The notes: a model not told the origin generated them from the sequence alone. A stretch of 5,298 bases of DNA from Methanosarcinales archaeon ex4572_44 (GCA_002254825.2 NJEL02000040.1:11868-17165); one strand, 5' to 3'; shown: positions 1-4,894, counted from the first letter of the stretch. A program made the numbers and translations.

Positions 1-522
1 GCATGGGCGCGGCGGAACAGATCAGCGCTCATCAGGGTTCCAACGTACCAGCCAGGAAAGGAGCTTGCGACACGGATAGAGTACCGTGCTGCCGACCCGG
101 TCTGCAACCCGTATCTCACGTTTGCTGTGATGCTTGCTGCTGGACTTGAAGGTGTTGAGAAGGGCTACGAGTTGCCAGACCCACTGGAGCGAAACATATA
201 CAAGATGACCGAGGGAGAGAGAAAAGATCTTGGTGTTGAAACGCTTCCTGCAAATCTGGGCGAGGCGATCGCAGAGACCGAGAAGAGTGAGGTTGTACGG
301 CGAGCACTCGGAGACCATACCTTCGAGCGGTTCATCTCAATGAAAAAACACGAATGGGATGATTACCGAATACAGGTCACACCATACGAGATCGAGAAAA
401 TGCTGCTTGAATTATCTCTCGGAAACAAAATTATTATATTCTTTGGAAAAAGTTTCCTGATATTCTTCAACAAAGTGATGTATATCCATACTCTTAGGAG
501 AGCTTACAATGGCTACTTTTGA
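1..522 (+). CDS. glnA: Glutamine synthetase, C-terminal part with an aberrant tail (5' end outside window)
   Basis: Glutamine synthetase makes glutamine from glutamate, ammonia and ATP in the cytoplasm; it is the first half of the GS/GOGAT pathway. The frame is open from base 1, so the start lies upstream. Visible family signatures are NRSALIRVP (glutamate/phosphate-binding Arg region, from about base 16), RIEYRAADPVCNPYLTF (bases 76-126), NIYKMT and LPANLGEA. The segment ERNIYKMTEGERKDLG resembles the GSI-alpha form without an adenylylation site. Conserved sequence ends at VTPYEIEK (base 399). The next 41 residues, rich in Ile and Phe, are unlike any GS C-terminus I know and stop at 520-522 inside a 22-bp repeat. 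A GS-like continuation (FLPVM) is instead attached to the second copy near 4264. The family call is sure; whether this tailed version is functional is not known. Confidence 0.93.
   Translation, partial: AWARRNRSALIRVPTYQPGKELATRIEYRAADPVCNPYLTFAVMLAAGLEGVEKGYELPDPLERNIYKMTEGERKDLGVETLPANLGEAIAETEKSEVVRRALGDHTFERFISMKKHEWDDYRIQVTPYEIEKMLLELSLGNKIIIFFGKSFLIFFNKVMYIHTLRRAYNGYF
285..399 (+). repeat. Left copy of a 115-bp direct repeat of the glnA 3' coding end
   Basis: Bases 285-399 match 4149-4263 without gaps. By eye there are four mismatches, at 297, 303, 306 and 315. Bases 316-399 are identical to 4180-4263 (84 bp). Three mismatches are silent (Val, Arg, Ala codons) and one is Asp to Glu. 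Sequence on both sides of the repeat differs between the copies. The arrangement resembles the two attachment sites of an element inserted in the 3' end of a gene, or a local duplication. Confidence 0.93.
431..511 (+). promoter_or_regulatory. Possible TATA-like element and Shine-Dalgarno for the GNAT gene
   Basis: An AT-rich TATA-like stretch (ttattatatt, 431-440) lies upstream of a good Shine-Dalgarno, AGGAG at 496-500. Eight bases after it is an ATG at 509-511. That ATG belongs to the first copy of the 22-bp duplication and opens only an 11-residue peptide (509-544). The ATG of the acetyltransferase frame is at 531, 22 bp further on and out of phase with it. The Shine-Dalgarno is clear; the TATA-like element is weak and only suggested. 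Confidence 0.35.
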
Positions 523-544
523 AGCTTACAATGGCTACTTTTGA
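501..544 (+). repeat. 22-bp perfect tandem duplication over the GNAT start codon
   Basis: Two adjacent perfect copies of a 22-bp unit, 501-522 and 523-544, begin AGCTTACAATGG and end CTTTTGA. Each contains an ATG (509 and 531) and a TGA. Because 22 is not a multiple of three, the copy next to the Shine-Dalgarno is out of frame with the downstream gene. The tailed glnA frame also ends in the first copy, at TGA 520-522. Confidence 0.95.
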
Positions 545-842
545 ATTTAAGCCTTATGACCAGTCTTACGAAAAAGATATAAAGTTGATATTAGATCATG
601 CGAAGCATGAAATTCCAGCAAAAAATGAAAGTAAATCTCAGCATCATATTTGCCCAGATACTTTGATTTCTAAGTTGAACTTTCCCGAAAACAACGGTCC
701 TTTTGGAATATGTTGTTTAATTGAAAATGCACCTGTTGGAATCATTATATATTTATTGTTTAATGAGTTTGTATATCTAAAAATAGTAGCTGCCCATCCG
801 TCCAAAAGAAATATGCGTATCGGATCATTACGGAGCAGATAA
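531..842 (+). pseudogene. Truncated GNAT-family N-acetyltransferase (N-terminal half)
   Basis: The frame from ATG 531 encodes 103 residues beginning MATFEFKPYD. The pattern fits the first half of a GNAT acetyltransferase, which transfers an acetyl group from acetyl-CoA to an amine: NAPVGIIIYLL and VYLKIVAAHP look like strands beta3 and beta4, and PSKRNMRIGS is in the place of the acetyl-CoA-binding motif A (usual R/Q-x-x-G-x-G/A form, here degenerate). The protein then stops at TAA 840-842, well short of the usual 140-170 residues. A neighbouring frame continues plausibly as ITEQIIS up to a stop at 872-874, which suggests a one-base frameshift near 828-836, but even this rejoined product is too short. 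The start is also disturbed by the 22-bp duplication. Substrate unknown; probably a decayed gene. An in-frame ATG at 519 exists but has no Shine-Dalgarno. Confidence 0.6.
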
Positions 843-979
843 TTTCAGGAAATTTTGATTTACAATATTCTTAAATATTTATTATTTAATTATTAATTGT
901 AGTAACTACATCGACTGACAGAGCGTGTCTGGCTTCGGCTAAAGCCTCCGCCCAAATTTCCCTACAGGAAACTTCAGAT
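843..979. other. AT-rich intergenic stretch with a palindrome and a small hairpin
   Basis: No convincing gene is present. Bases 870-897 are almost pure A/T. A perfect palindrome, TGTAGT-A-ACTACA, spans 898-910 and could be an operator or an element end. A short hairpin with arms GGCTT and AAGCC and a 6-base loop spans 931-946. No U-tract follows it on the + strand, so it does not look like a normal terminator. Confidence 0.5.
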
Positions 980-1171
980 ATGCTCGGAACGTTATACGTA
1001 GGGAGGTATTATGTATCTGGTTTTTTTCAAGATATTGCCTCATTGTCACGAGTAAAGAATGAGTGGATACCTGGTACTGGTGCAAGTATCTGGTTTATGA
1101 TCGGAATTATTGGTGAAAAGCTATTGTTTTACATCCAATCGAAAATTGCTACTGACAAACCGACTCCGTGA
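980..1171 (+). CDS. Small hypothetical membrane-type protein, possibly a gene remnant
   Basis: I do not recognise a family. The 63-residue frame begins MLGTLYVGRYYVSGFF and ends TDKPTP. It has a polar middle (SLSRVKNEWIPGTG) followed by one hydrophobic stretch, about residues 36-53 (ASIWFMIGIIGEKLLFYI), that could be a membrane helix. The first 16 residues are also rather hydrophobic, so a two-helix small membrane protein is possible. No good Shine-Dalgarno precedes ATG 980. The frame is open upstream to about 896, so this may be the tail of a longer gene. A GGGAGG at 1001-1006 precedes another ATG at 1011, but that frame encodes only 14 residues. It sits in the AT-rich segment beside the broken GNAT gene, which favours a remnant. 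Confidence 0.3.
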   Translation: MLGTLYVGRYYVSGFFQDIASLSRVKNEWIPGTGASIWFMIGIIGEKLLFYIQSKIATDKPTP

Positions 1172-1250
1172 ACAACTTAAAATAAAAATACAGTACATGT
1201 CATGGAATACTTGCATTTCTGACAAGAAAAGTTGATAGTCCTGGTGTGGC

Positions 1251-1306
1251 AAAAAAATAGTGGGACGCATCCTCCTTAGCCAAGGAGGATATCGTCGAAT
1301 GCGTCC
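1251..1306 (-). terminator. Bulged hairpin plus U-tract ending the glutamate synthase operon
   Basis: Read on the - strand, arms ATCCTCCTT (1290-1282) and AAGGAGGAT (1277-1269) form a perfect 9-bp stem with a 4-base loop. The outer arms GGACGC (1306-1301) and GCGTCC (1268-1263) can extend it by 6 bp across a one-sided bulge (1300-1291). Seven Ts follow at 1257-1251 after a short spacer. The TAA stop of the glutamate synthase (1278-1276) lies at the loop/stem edge, so the last codons form part of the stem. The U-tract is the usual archaeal termination signal; the hairpin may add 3'-end stability. Confidence 0.7.
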
Positions 1307-2868
1307 ATGTCAATCTCAGCGACCGTTGGAATACCTGTTACTTTGCTTGCAACGTCTGTTGTTGCTGCAATGTCGTTTCTGTCTATTAAGTCGAGTCTGA
1401 ATTTTCTTGCGCCTGCCATGAGTTGTTGGAGTCCGACTTGGATTCTGTTGAAGTAGGAGTACACTCCTATTGCGCCTGCTGGGATATTTTTGAGGTCTGC
1501 TCCGTATTTTTCTTCGAGTTCACTGTGTTCGACGAAGAACTGTTCTGGTTTCGCTCCGTATTTTTCGCTGAATGAGAGTGGCAGCCTTCCTTTTTCTGCG
1601 AGTTCGACGAAATATTGTGCTTTCATTCCCGCAGTGAGTGGTGATCGTGCCATTGCTATTGCTTTGACCACTGGGTTGTTGTCGTAGTTGCTCATTGCCA
1701 TACACTTGTAGATTTGTGTTTCGTTCACAAATCCACCTGCAAATGAGATGTCTGGCACGTACATGCCGTTCTTTCGCATGAGTTCGATGCCGTGCATCAC
1801 CTGTGTGAAAAGGTAGACGGTTGGAATTGAGCACTCGTTCATCATCGGGACGGGACTCATTCCTGTTCCGCCGCCTGCCCCGTCAAAGGTTATCTGGTCG
1901 ATCTTTGCTTCGGATGCGACTCTGAGTGTGAATGCAGTTACGGCTGGTCGGTATGCGCCTGTTTTGAGGAATACGTGCTTTGCACCTTGCTCTCGCAGCC
2001 ATTCAACGTCTTCGACAAACCCTCTCTTTTCTGGCATTCCAACTCTGCTGTGCCGTTCAAAGGTTCTGAACTCTCCATCTTTGAATGCTTTCTGTACAAC
2101 CGGGTCTTCTGGATCTGGATGAACCACATAGCCACGCTTCTTGAGCATGAGTGCCTTGTCCAGATCTGCGATTCTGACCTCGCCGCCGATCGCCTTTGCG
2201 CCCTGCCCCCATTTTCGCTCGATGATATTCACTTCAAGCTTTGAGAGGGCGTATACATCCACGCCGAAGCGTTGATCTTCAACATTTGTCTGGACTCCAA
2301 CGTCTCCGTGTTTGCCGTCCCAGAAGCTTCTGAATGATTCGATTCGCCTTGAGAGCTCAGCGGAGTGTGAAACCTTGCCATTTGAGTCAAACTTTGTCTC
2401 TGTATCCATGCCGCAGACATTTTCGCCTGGCATGATGATCGTTCCTGAAATTGCAGCTCCGATCGCACATGTGTCCCAGTATCGTCTTGCAACGTCTGTT
2501 GAGCCGAGTCCTGTGATGTAGGTTGGAACGAGCATCGGGATGCCGCCAAGTTTTGTTGTGACATCCACGTTCGGGAAGAGAGCGAGATCTGAGTCTGCTG
2601 CAATCCCTTTGGCTCCGATTACATCGGTCATGATCTGGAAGTGTGACCAGTCAAGACCATAGTCTTTGTTTGATGATGCTGTACTATCTCCGAACTGCTC
2701 TGGCTCTGGGTAGAGAACCTCTCTGCCTCTGAAAGCCGATTTACCAACTTCACACATTACTGTACATTCTTTTATACAGATAGGGCACATCCCGCTCTGT
2801 GGGTTCACATCTCTGCGTCGTATCGACGTTCCACTTGTGGATCTTGCATTTGCATAGATATCTGACAT
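1276..2868 (-). CDS. gltB: FMN-dependent glutamate synthase, archaeal single-domain type (large-subunit FMN domain)
   Basis: This cytoplasmic flavoenzyme is predicted to form glutamate from 2-oxoglutarate and glutamine-derived ammonia. The 530-residue product lacks the N-terminal glutaminase domain of bacterial GltB, as usual for archaeal forms. A Cys cluster at the N-terminus (C28, C31, C35, C39; CPICIKECTVMC) suggests an Fe-S centre. The FMN beta/alpha-barrel follows: IERKWGQGAKAIGGEV (about 216-231) is the family's E-x-K-x-x-QGAK motif, and FDGAGGGTGMSP (328-339) is the FMN-phosphate/glycine loop. The bacterial CHxNxCPxG cluster motif is absent from the barrel. I chose ATG 2868 because AAGGTG (2880-2875) sits six bases before it. 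The GTG at 2877 overlaps that Shine-Dalgarno and would add only three residues. The gene follows the FrhB-like gene by 21 bp, so the two are surely cotranscribed. The glutaminase and small subunits are not in the window. An amine/methylamine-glutamate type reaction cannot be excluded. Confidence 0.9.
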   Translation of the reverse strand: MSDIYANARSTSGTSIRRRDVNPQSGMCPICIKECTVMCEVGKSAFRGREVLYPEPEQFGDSTASSNKDYGLDWSHFQIMTDVIGAKGIAADSDLALFPNVDVTTKLGGIPMLVPTYITGLGSTDVARRYWDTCAIGAAISGTIIMPGENVCGMDTETKFDSNGKVSHSAELSRRIESFRSFWDGKHGDVGVQTNVEDQRFGVDVYALSKLEVNIIERKWGQGAKAIGGEVRIADLDKALMLKKRGYVVHPDPEDPVVQKAFKDGEFRTFERHSRVGMPEKRGFVEDVEWLREQGAKHVFLKTGAYRPAVTAFTLRVASEAKIDQITFDGAGGGTGMSPVPMMNECSIPTVYLFTQVMHGIELMRKNGMYVPDISFAGGFVNETQIYKCMAMSNYDNNPVVKAIAMARSPLTAGMKAQYFVELAEKGRLPLSFSEKYGAKPEQFFVEHSELEEKYGADLKNIPAGAIGVYSYFNRIQVGLQQLMAGARKFRLDLIDRNDIAATTDVASKVTGIPTVAEIDMDAFDDILLG

Positions 2869-2880
2869 ATTTTTCACCTT
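2869..2880 (-). promoter_or_regulatory. Shine-Dalgarno that fixes the glutamate synthase start
   Basis: On the - strand AAGGTG (2880-2875) precedes ATG 2868-2866 by six bases. The GTG inside it (2877-2875) is in frame, but it is better read as part of the ribosome-binding site than as the start codon. Confidence 0.7.
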
Positions 2881-2889
2881 AATTAAAAT

Positions 2890-3987
2890 TTATAGTTGAT
2901 ACAACTCGGTAGCTACGAAAGGCATCGGTGTTGTGAGACAGGCGTTGCACCGCTTTACCTGTTCCATCCAGCCCCCATAGTTCATCCTCTTCTTCTTAAA
3001 GGCGAGTCTGCGAATCGCCTCAATACTTTTATCATCGATCGCTCTCGTCTCGATCGACCCTCTACTCTCTACAAACTTCAGAACATCCTCACCGCGCTGG
3101 GTCCGAATTATGAGTGTTGTCCACCCATCTTCTGATCCGACAGAGCCAGCTGATATGTCTGCGAGCTCTGATGCAAAGTCCATGCAGACCCTGCACGAAT
3201 CCCGGACTGCACATTCAAGCTCCTTCATCGGAATCTCGAGCTCCTTGTTCGATGTTCGAACCAGAAGCTTGCCTTTGTAGACGGTGAACTTCAGAACGTC
3301 CTCGATCGCGATACCGCGGCTTGAAAGAGCCTCAACAAGTTGATCGTAGTAGAAGCCTTCTGTGCAGAATAATCCTATCATTAGGGTGACACGTTCACAT
3401 CCTGCACTGTAATCAGATCCTTCGAGTGCCTGAAGCATCCGCATTGCCTCGATATTGCACGGCATACGTATCGCCTTCCAAACACCTTTAATCGAGGGAC
3501 AAACCGTGTACTTTGATCCCATACTGGTCAAGACCTCATTCTGATCTTTTGCAACCTTCGGCTCATTCCTCCAATCATCTGTTCGGTCTGCGACCACCGC
3601 TGCATCGATCTTCTCGTCAGCGAGGAGCGCGTTTAGAATTGCAGTAACGACGCCTCCGCTTTGTCCATTTCTATGAATCTCCCTGTGTGTAGCACGTGCG
3701 GCAACGATCTGGCTGTGATAACCTATACCCACAAATGGGCTTCCCTCAAAGTACTTTGGTGTGAGATCACAACCTCCAAAGCCCTCTCTTGGACACGAGT
3801 TCTCACAGAGTCCACATCGAGAGAATGACTTCGGACAGAAACTGAAACACGCTCCACTGGATGCAAGTCCCCCGCATCCCTTTTCGAGCATTATTTCAAC
3901 GTCTTTATACCTATCAAAGTCGCTCACTGTTTCGTAGCATGCACCACAATAGCAGCAGACAGGAAGACTCCTCTCATCGCTCAACAT
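2890..3987 (-). CDS. FrhB/FdhB-family F420-binding Fe-S protein, predicted electron-input partner of the glutamate synthase
   Basis: The 365-residue protein matches the FrhB family, whose members carry FAD and Fe-S clusters and pass electrons between coenzyme F420 and a partner enzyme. Domains seen: a Cys-rich N-terminus (C11, C12, C14, C17, C38, C47, C51, C58, C61, C65, C73) likely holding Fe-S clusters; the FrhB N-terminal signature GQSGGVVTAILNALL (108-122); GSKYTVCPSIKG; a degenerate G-T-P-C-Q-I-E-A motif read as MPCNIEAMR (175-183); and CRVCMDFASELADISAGSVG (265-284), the usual Fe-S ligand plus ADISxG pattern. Compared with family members I remember, about 10-14 residues appear to be missing just before M175. 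I chose ATG 3987 because a TATA box lies about 28 bp upstream; the longer frame from 4182 runs through the glnA fragment and has no matching sequence. It is first gene of the operon. No hydrogenase or formate dehydrogenase genes are nearby, so F420H2 to glutamate synthase is the natural role, though inferred. Confidence 0.85.
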   Translation of the reverse strand: MLSDERSLPVCCYCGACYETVSDFDRYKDVEIMLEKGCGGLASSGACFSFCPKSFSRCGLCENSCPREGFGGCDLTPKYFEGSPFVGIGYHSQIVAARATHREIHRNGQSGGVVTAILNALLADEKIDAAVVADRTDDWRNEPKVAKDQNEVLTSMGSKYTVCPSIKGVWKAIRMPCNIEAMRMLQALEGSDYSAGCERVTLMIGLFCTEGFYYDQLVEALSSRGIAIEDVLKFTVYKGKLLVRTSNKELEIPMKELECAVRDSCRVCMDFASELADISAGSVGSEDGWTTLIIRTQRGEDVLKFVESRGSIETRAIDDKSIEAIRRLAFKKKRMNYGGWMEQVKRCNACLTTPMPFVATELYQL

Positions 3988-4014
3988 ATAATCACTGTAG
4001 GAAGGGTATTTCCG

Positions 4015-4022
4015 TATATAAA
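4015..4022 (-). promoter_or_regulatory. Archaeal TATA box for the FrhB-like/glutamate synthase operon
   Basis: On the - strand TTTATATA (4022-4015) is a near-ideal archaeal TATA box. Transcription normally starts about 25 bases from the box centre, here near 3992, only a few bases before ATG 3987. No Shine-Dalgarno precedes that ATG (the upstream bases read CTACAGTGATTAT). A leaderless or very short-leader mRNA is therefore predicted, with the second gene using its own Shine-Dalgarno. Confidence 0.65.
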
Positions 4023-4148
4023 TCTTACCAACTACTTGAGCACCCAACGTCAAACAACTGCACCTAAAATCAGTGAAAAATAATAATTTGAGCGCAAAGG
4101 TATTCTGACCACAAATTTTATGTATAAAAATAAAGAATACGGTTGGTG

Positions 4149-4326
4149 GAGTGAGGTTGTGCGGCGGGCTCTCGGAGAGCATACCTTCGAGCGGTTCATC
4201 TCAATGAAAAAACACGAATGGGATGATTACCGAATACAGGTCACACCATACGAGATCGAGAAATTCCTACCAGTGATGTGGCCAGTTTTCTCCATGCTAG
4301 GTTTGGCCACAACAGCGAGTTGTTGA
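4149..4326 (+). pseudogene. Detached 3'-end fragment of glutamine synthetase (right copy of the direct repeat)
   Basis: Bases 4149-4263 repeat the glnA region 285-399 (four mismatches, 84 identical bases at the end). The encoded piece runs from SEVVRRALGEHTFERF to VTPYEIEK and continues as FLPVM, which fits a normal GS C-terminus better than the tail on the left copy. The frame then runs on through 15 more residues to TGA 4324-4326, so the native stop is not obvious. An open frame begins at ATG 4120, but the fragment is about 45 residues of a 440-residue enzyme and lacks the active site. It is not a working GS. It lies just upstream of, and divergent from, the FrhB-like/glutamate synthase operon. 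Confidence 0.85.
4277..4311. repeat. 8-bp inverted repeat after the glnA fragment
   Basis: TGTGGCCA (4277-4284) and TGGCCACA (4304-4311) are perfect inverted arms around a 19-base loop. It directly follows the GS-like end FLPVM. It could be a relic of the original glnA terminator, although no U-tract follows, or it may be chance. Confidence 0.4.
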
Positions 4327-4565
4327 TGGTGTATAAGTGATCTCATGCAGTACATGATCAACCGCTACGATGTCAGGTACCTGAGAGATGTGCACGTCTG
4401 TTCCGGGAATCCTCTCTGATCAACTGTACAATGCATGTCTTTTTGATGCACTGCAGCAGGGACGTGATGTGCGCGTCGTAACAAGGCTGCTGCAAAAGTA
4501 TCACGGGAAATGAGCCGGTGTCGATTTGGCTGCTACCGCTTAATGTTAGTCGTAGTTCTGGCTAT
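4327..4565. other. No intact gene; possible frameshifted small ORF remnants and an inverted repeat
   Basis: Two short + strand frames look faintly protein-like and overlap: ATG 4345 to TGA 4419 (24 residues, MQYMINRYDVRYLRDVHV...) and ATG 4388 to TGA 4513 (41 residues, with SDQLYNACLFDALQQGRD then VRVVTRLLQKYHGK). Joined by one frameshift near 4405-4417 they would make one continuous polar, helical-looking segment, so a decayed gene is possible. I do not recognise it. An imperfect inverted repeat spans 4344-4360 and 4417-4437. Bases 4514-4565 hold nothing I can name. Confidence 0.3.
4344..4437. repeat. Imperfect inverted repeat, arms 4344-4360 and 4417-4437
   Basis: The left arm is built of CATGCA, GTACA and TGATCA in that order. 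The reverse complement of the right arm has the same three blocks in the same order, separated by TT and GT. Arms are 17 and 21 bases with 56 bases between them. Meaning unknown: a structured RNA, a relic of an element end, or chance. Confidence 0.45.
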
Positions 4566-4894
4566 TCAGAGCGTTTCAATCCATTCCACGGTTTTCCTAC
4601 CAGTATCAGTCGGATAATAAATCAGATAATTTCCTTCCTGCTTTGAGGATACCAGACCACTTCCCTTCAGGAGTGAGAGATGATATGACACCTTTGGATA
4701 TGCATATCCGGTTAAGCAGCGAGAAGACAGACACATATCGGCTGCACACAAAATGCAAATAGCACCCTGACTCGCACCGGATCTGATAATGCATGTGCGA
4801 TCGATGCGATATCTTTTAGCTTCTGATCATCTGGCAGCAAGCTGATGATCCCATCCAGTCCGCCTTTATCTTCCAGTTCACACCTGATCGAATC
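4566..4894 (-). pseudogene. ArsR/SmtB-family metal-sensing repressor, interrupted by a frameshift
   Basis: Two - strand frames join into one ArsR-type winged-helix regulator of about 109 residues. The first frame (open from 4894 to TAA 4714-4712) gives KLKDIASIAHALSDPVRVRV, the typical ArsR helix alpha1, and then ICVCLLAA. The second (from about 4715 to TGA at 4566) gives LTGYAYPKVSYHLSLLKGSG, the helix-turn-helix, and the wing EGNYLIYYP. Restoring one T in the run at about 4714-4715 joins them with perfect family spacing. CVC matches the arsenite/antimonite-binding ELCVCDL motif of classical ArsR repressors. No ATG is in frame before the alpha1 helix, and TAG at 4897-4895 closes the frame upstream. 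ATG 4908 is in another frame, so the 5' end may also be damaged. Such regulators repress efflux or detoxification genes; none is adjacent. It is divergent from the stress-protein gene. A sequencing error is the alternative. Confidence 0.75.

Noticed and set aside
22..318. 98-residue - strand ORF opposite glnA
   Set aside because: It is the complement of the conserved GS coding frame, with no Shine-Dalgarno and no family resemblance.
1490..2603. Several ORFs of 64-124 residues overlapping the glutamate synthase on both strands
   Set aside because: They are shadow frames of a strongly coding region; none shows a motif or start signal.
2869..2877. GTG start three codons upstream for the glutamate synthase
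   Set aside because: This GTG is part of the AAGGTG Shine-Dalgarno that serves ATG 2868.
3988..4182. 65-residue N-terminal extension of the FrhB-like protein
   Set aside because: It crosses the operon's TATA box and the reverse strand of the glnA fragment. Cys-rich family sequence starts only after ATG 3987.
4120..4326. 68-residue ORF as an independent small gene
   Set aside because: Its core is the duplicated glnA 3' end and both flanks are chance reading; no function is supported.
4452..4494. Inverted pair TGCAGCAG / CTGCTGCA
   Set aside because: Short low-complexity arms with a 27-base loop and no U-tract; most likely chance.
4264..4604. TTCCTACCAGT present at 4264-4274 and 4594-4604
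   Set aside because: An 11-base match is expected by chance in a window of this size, and the flanks do not match.
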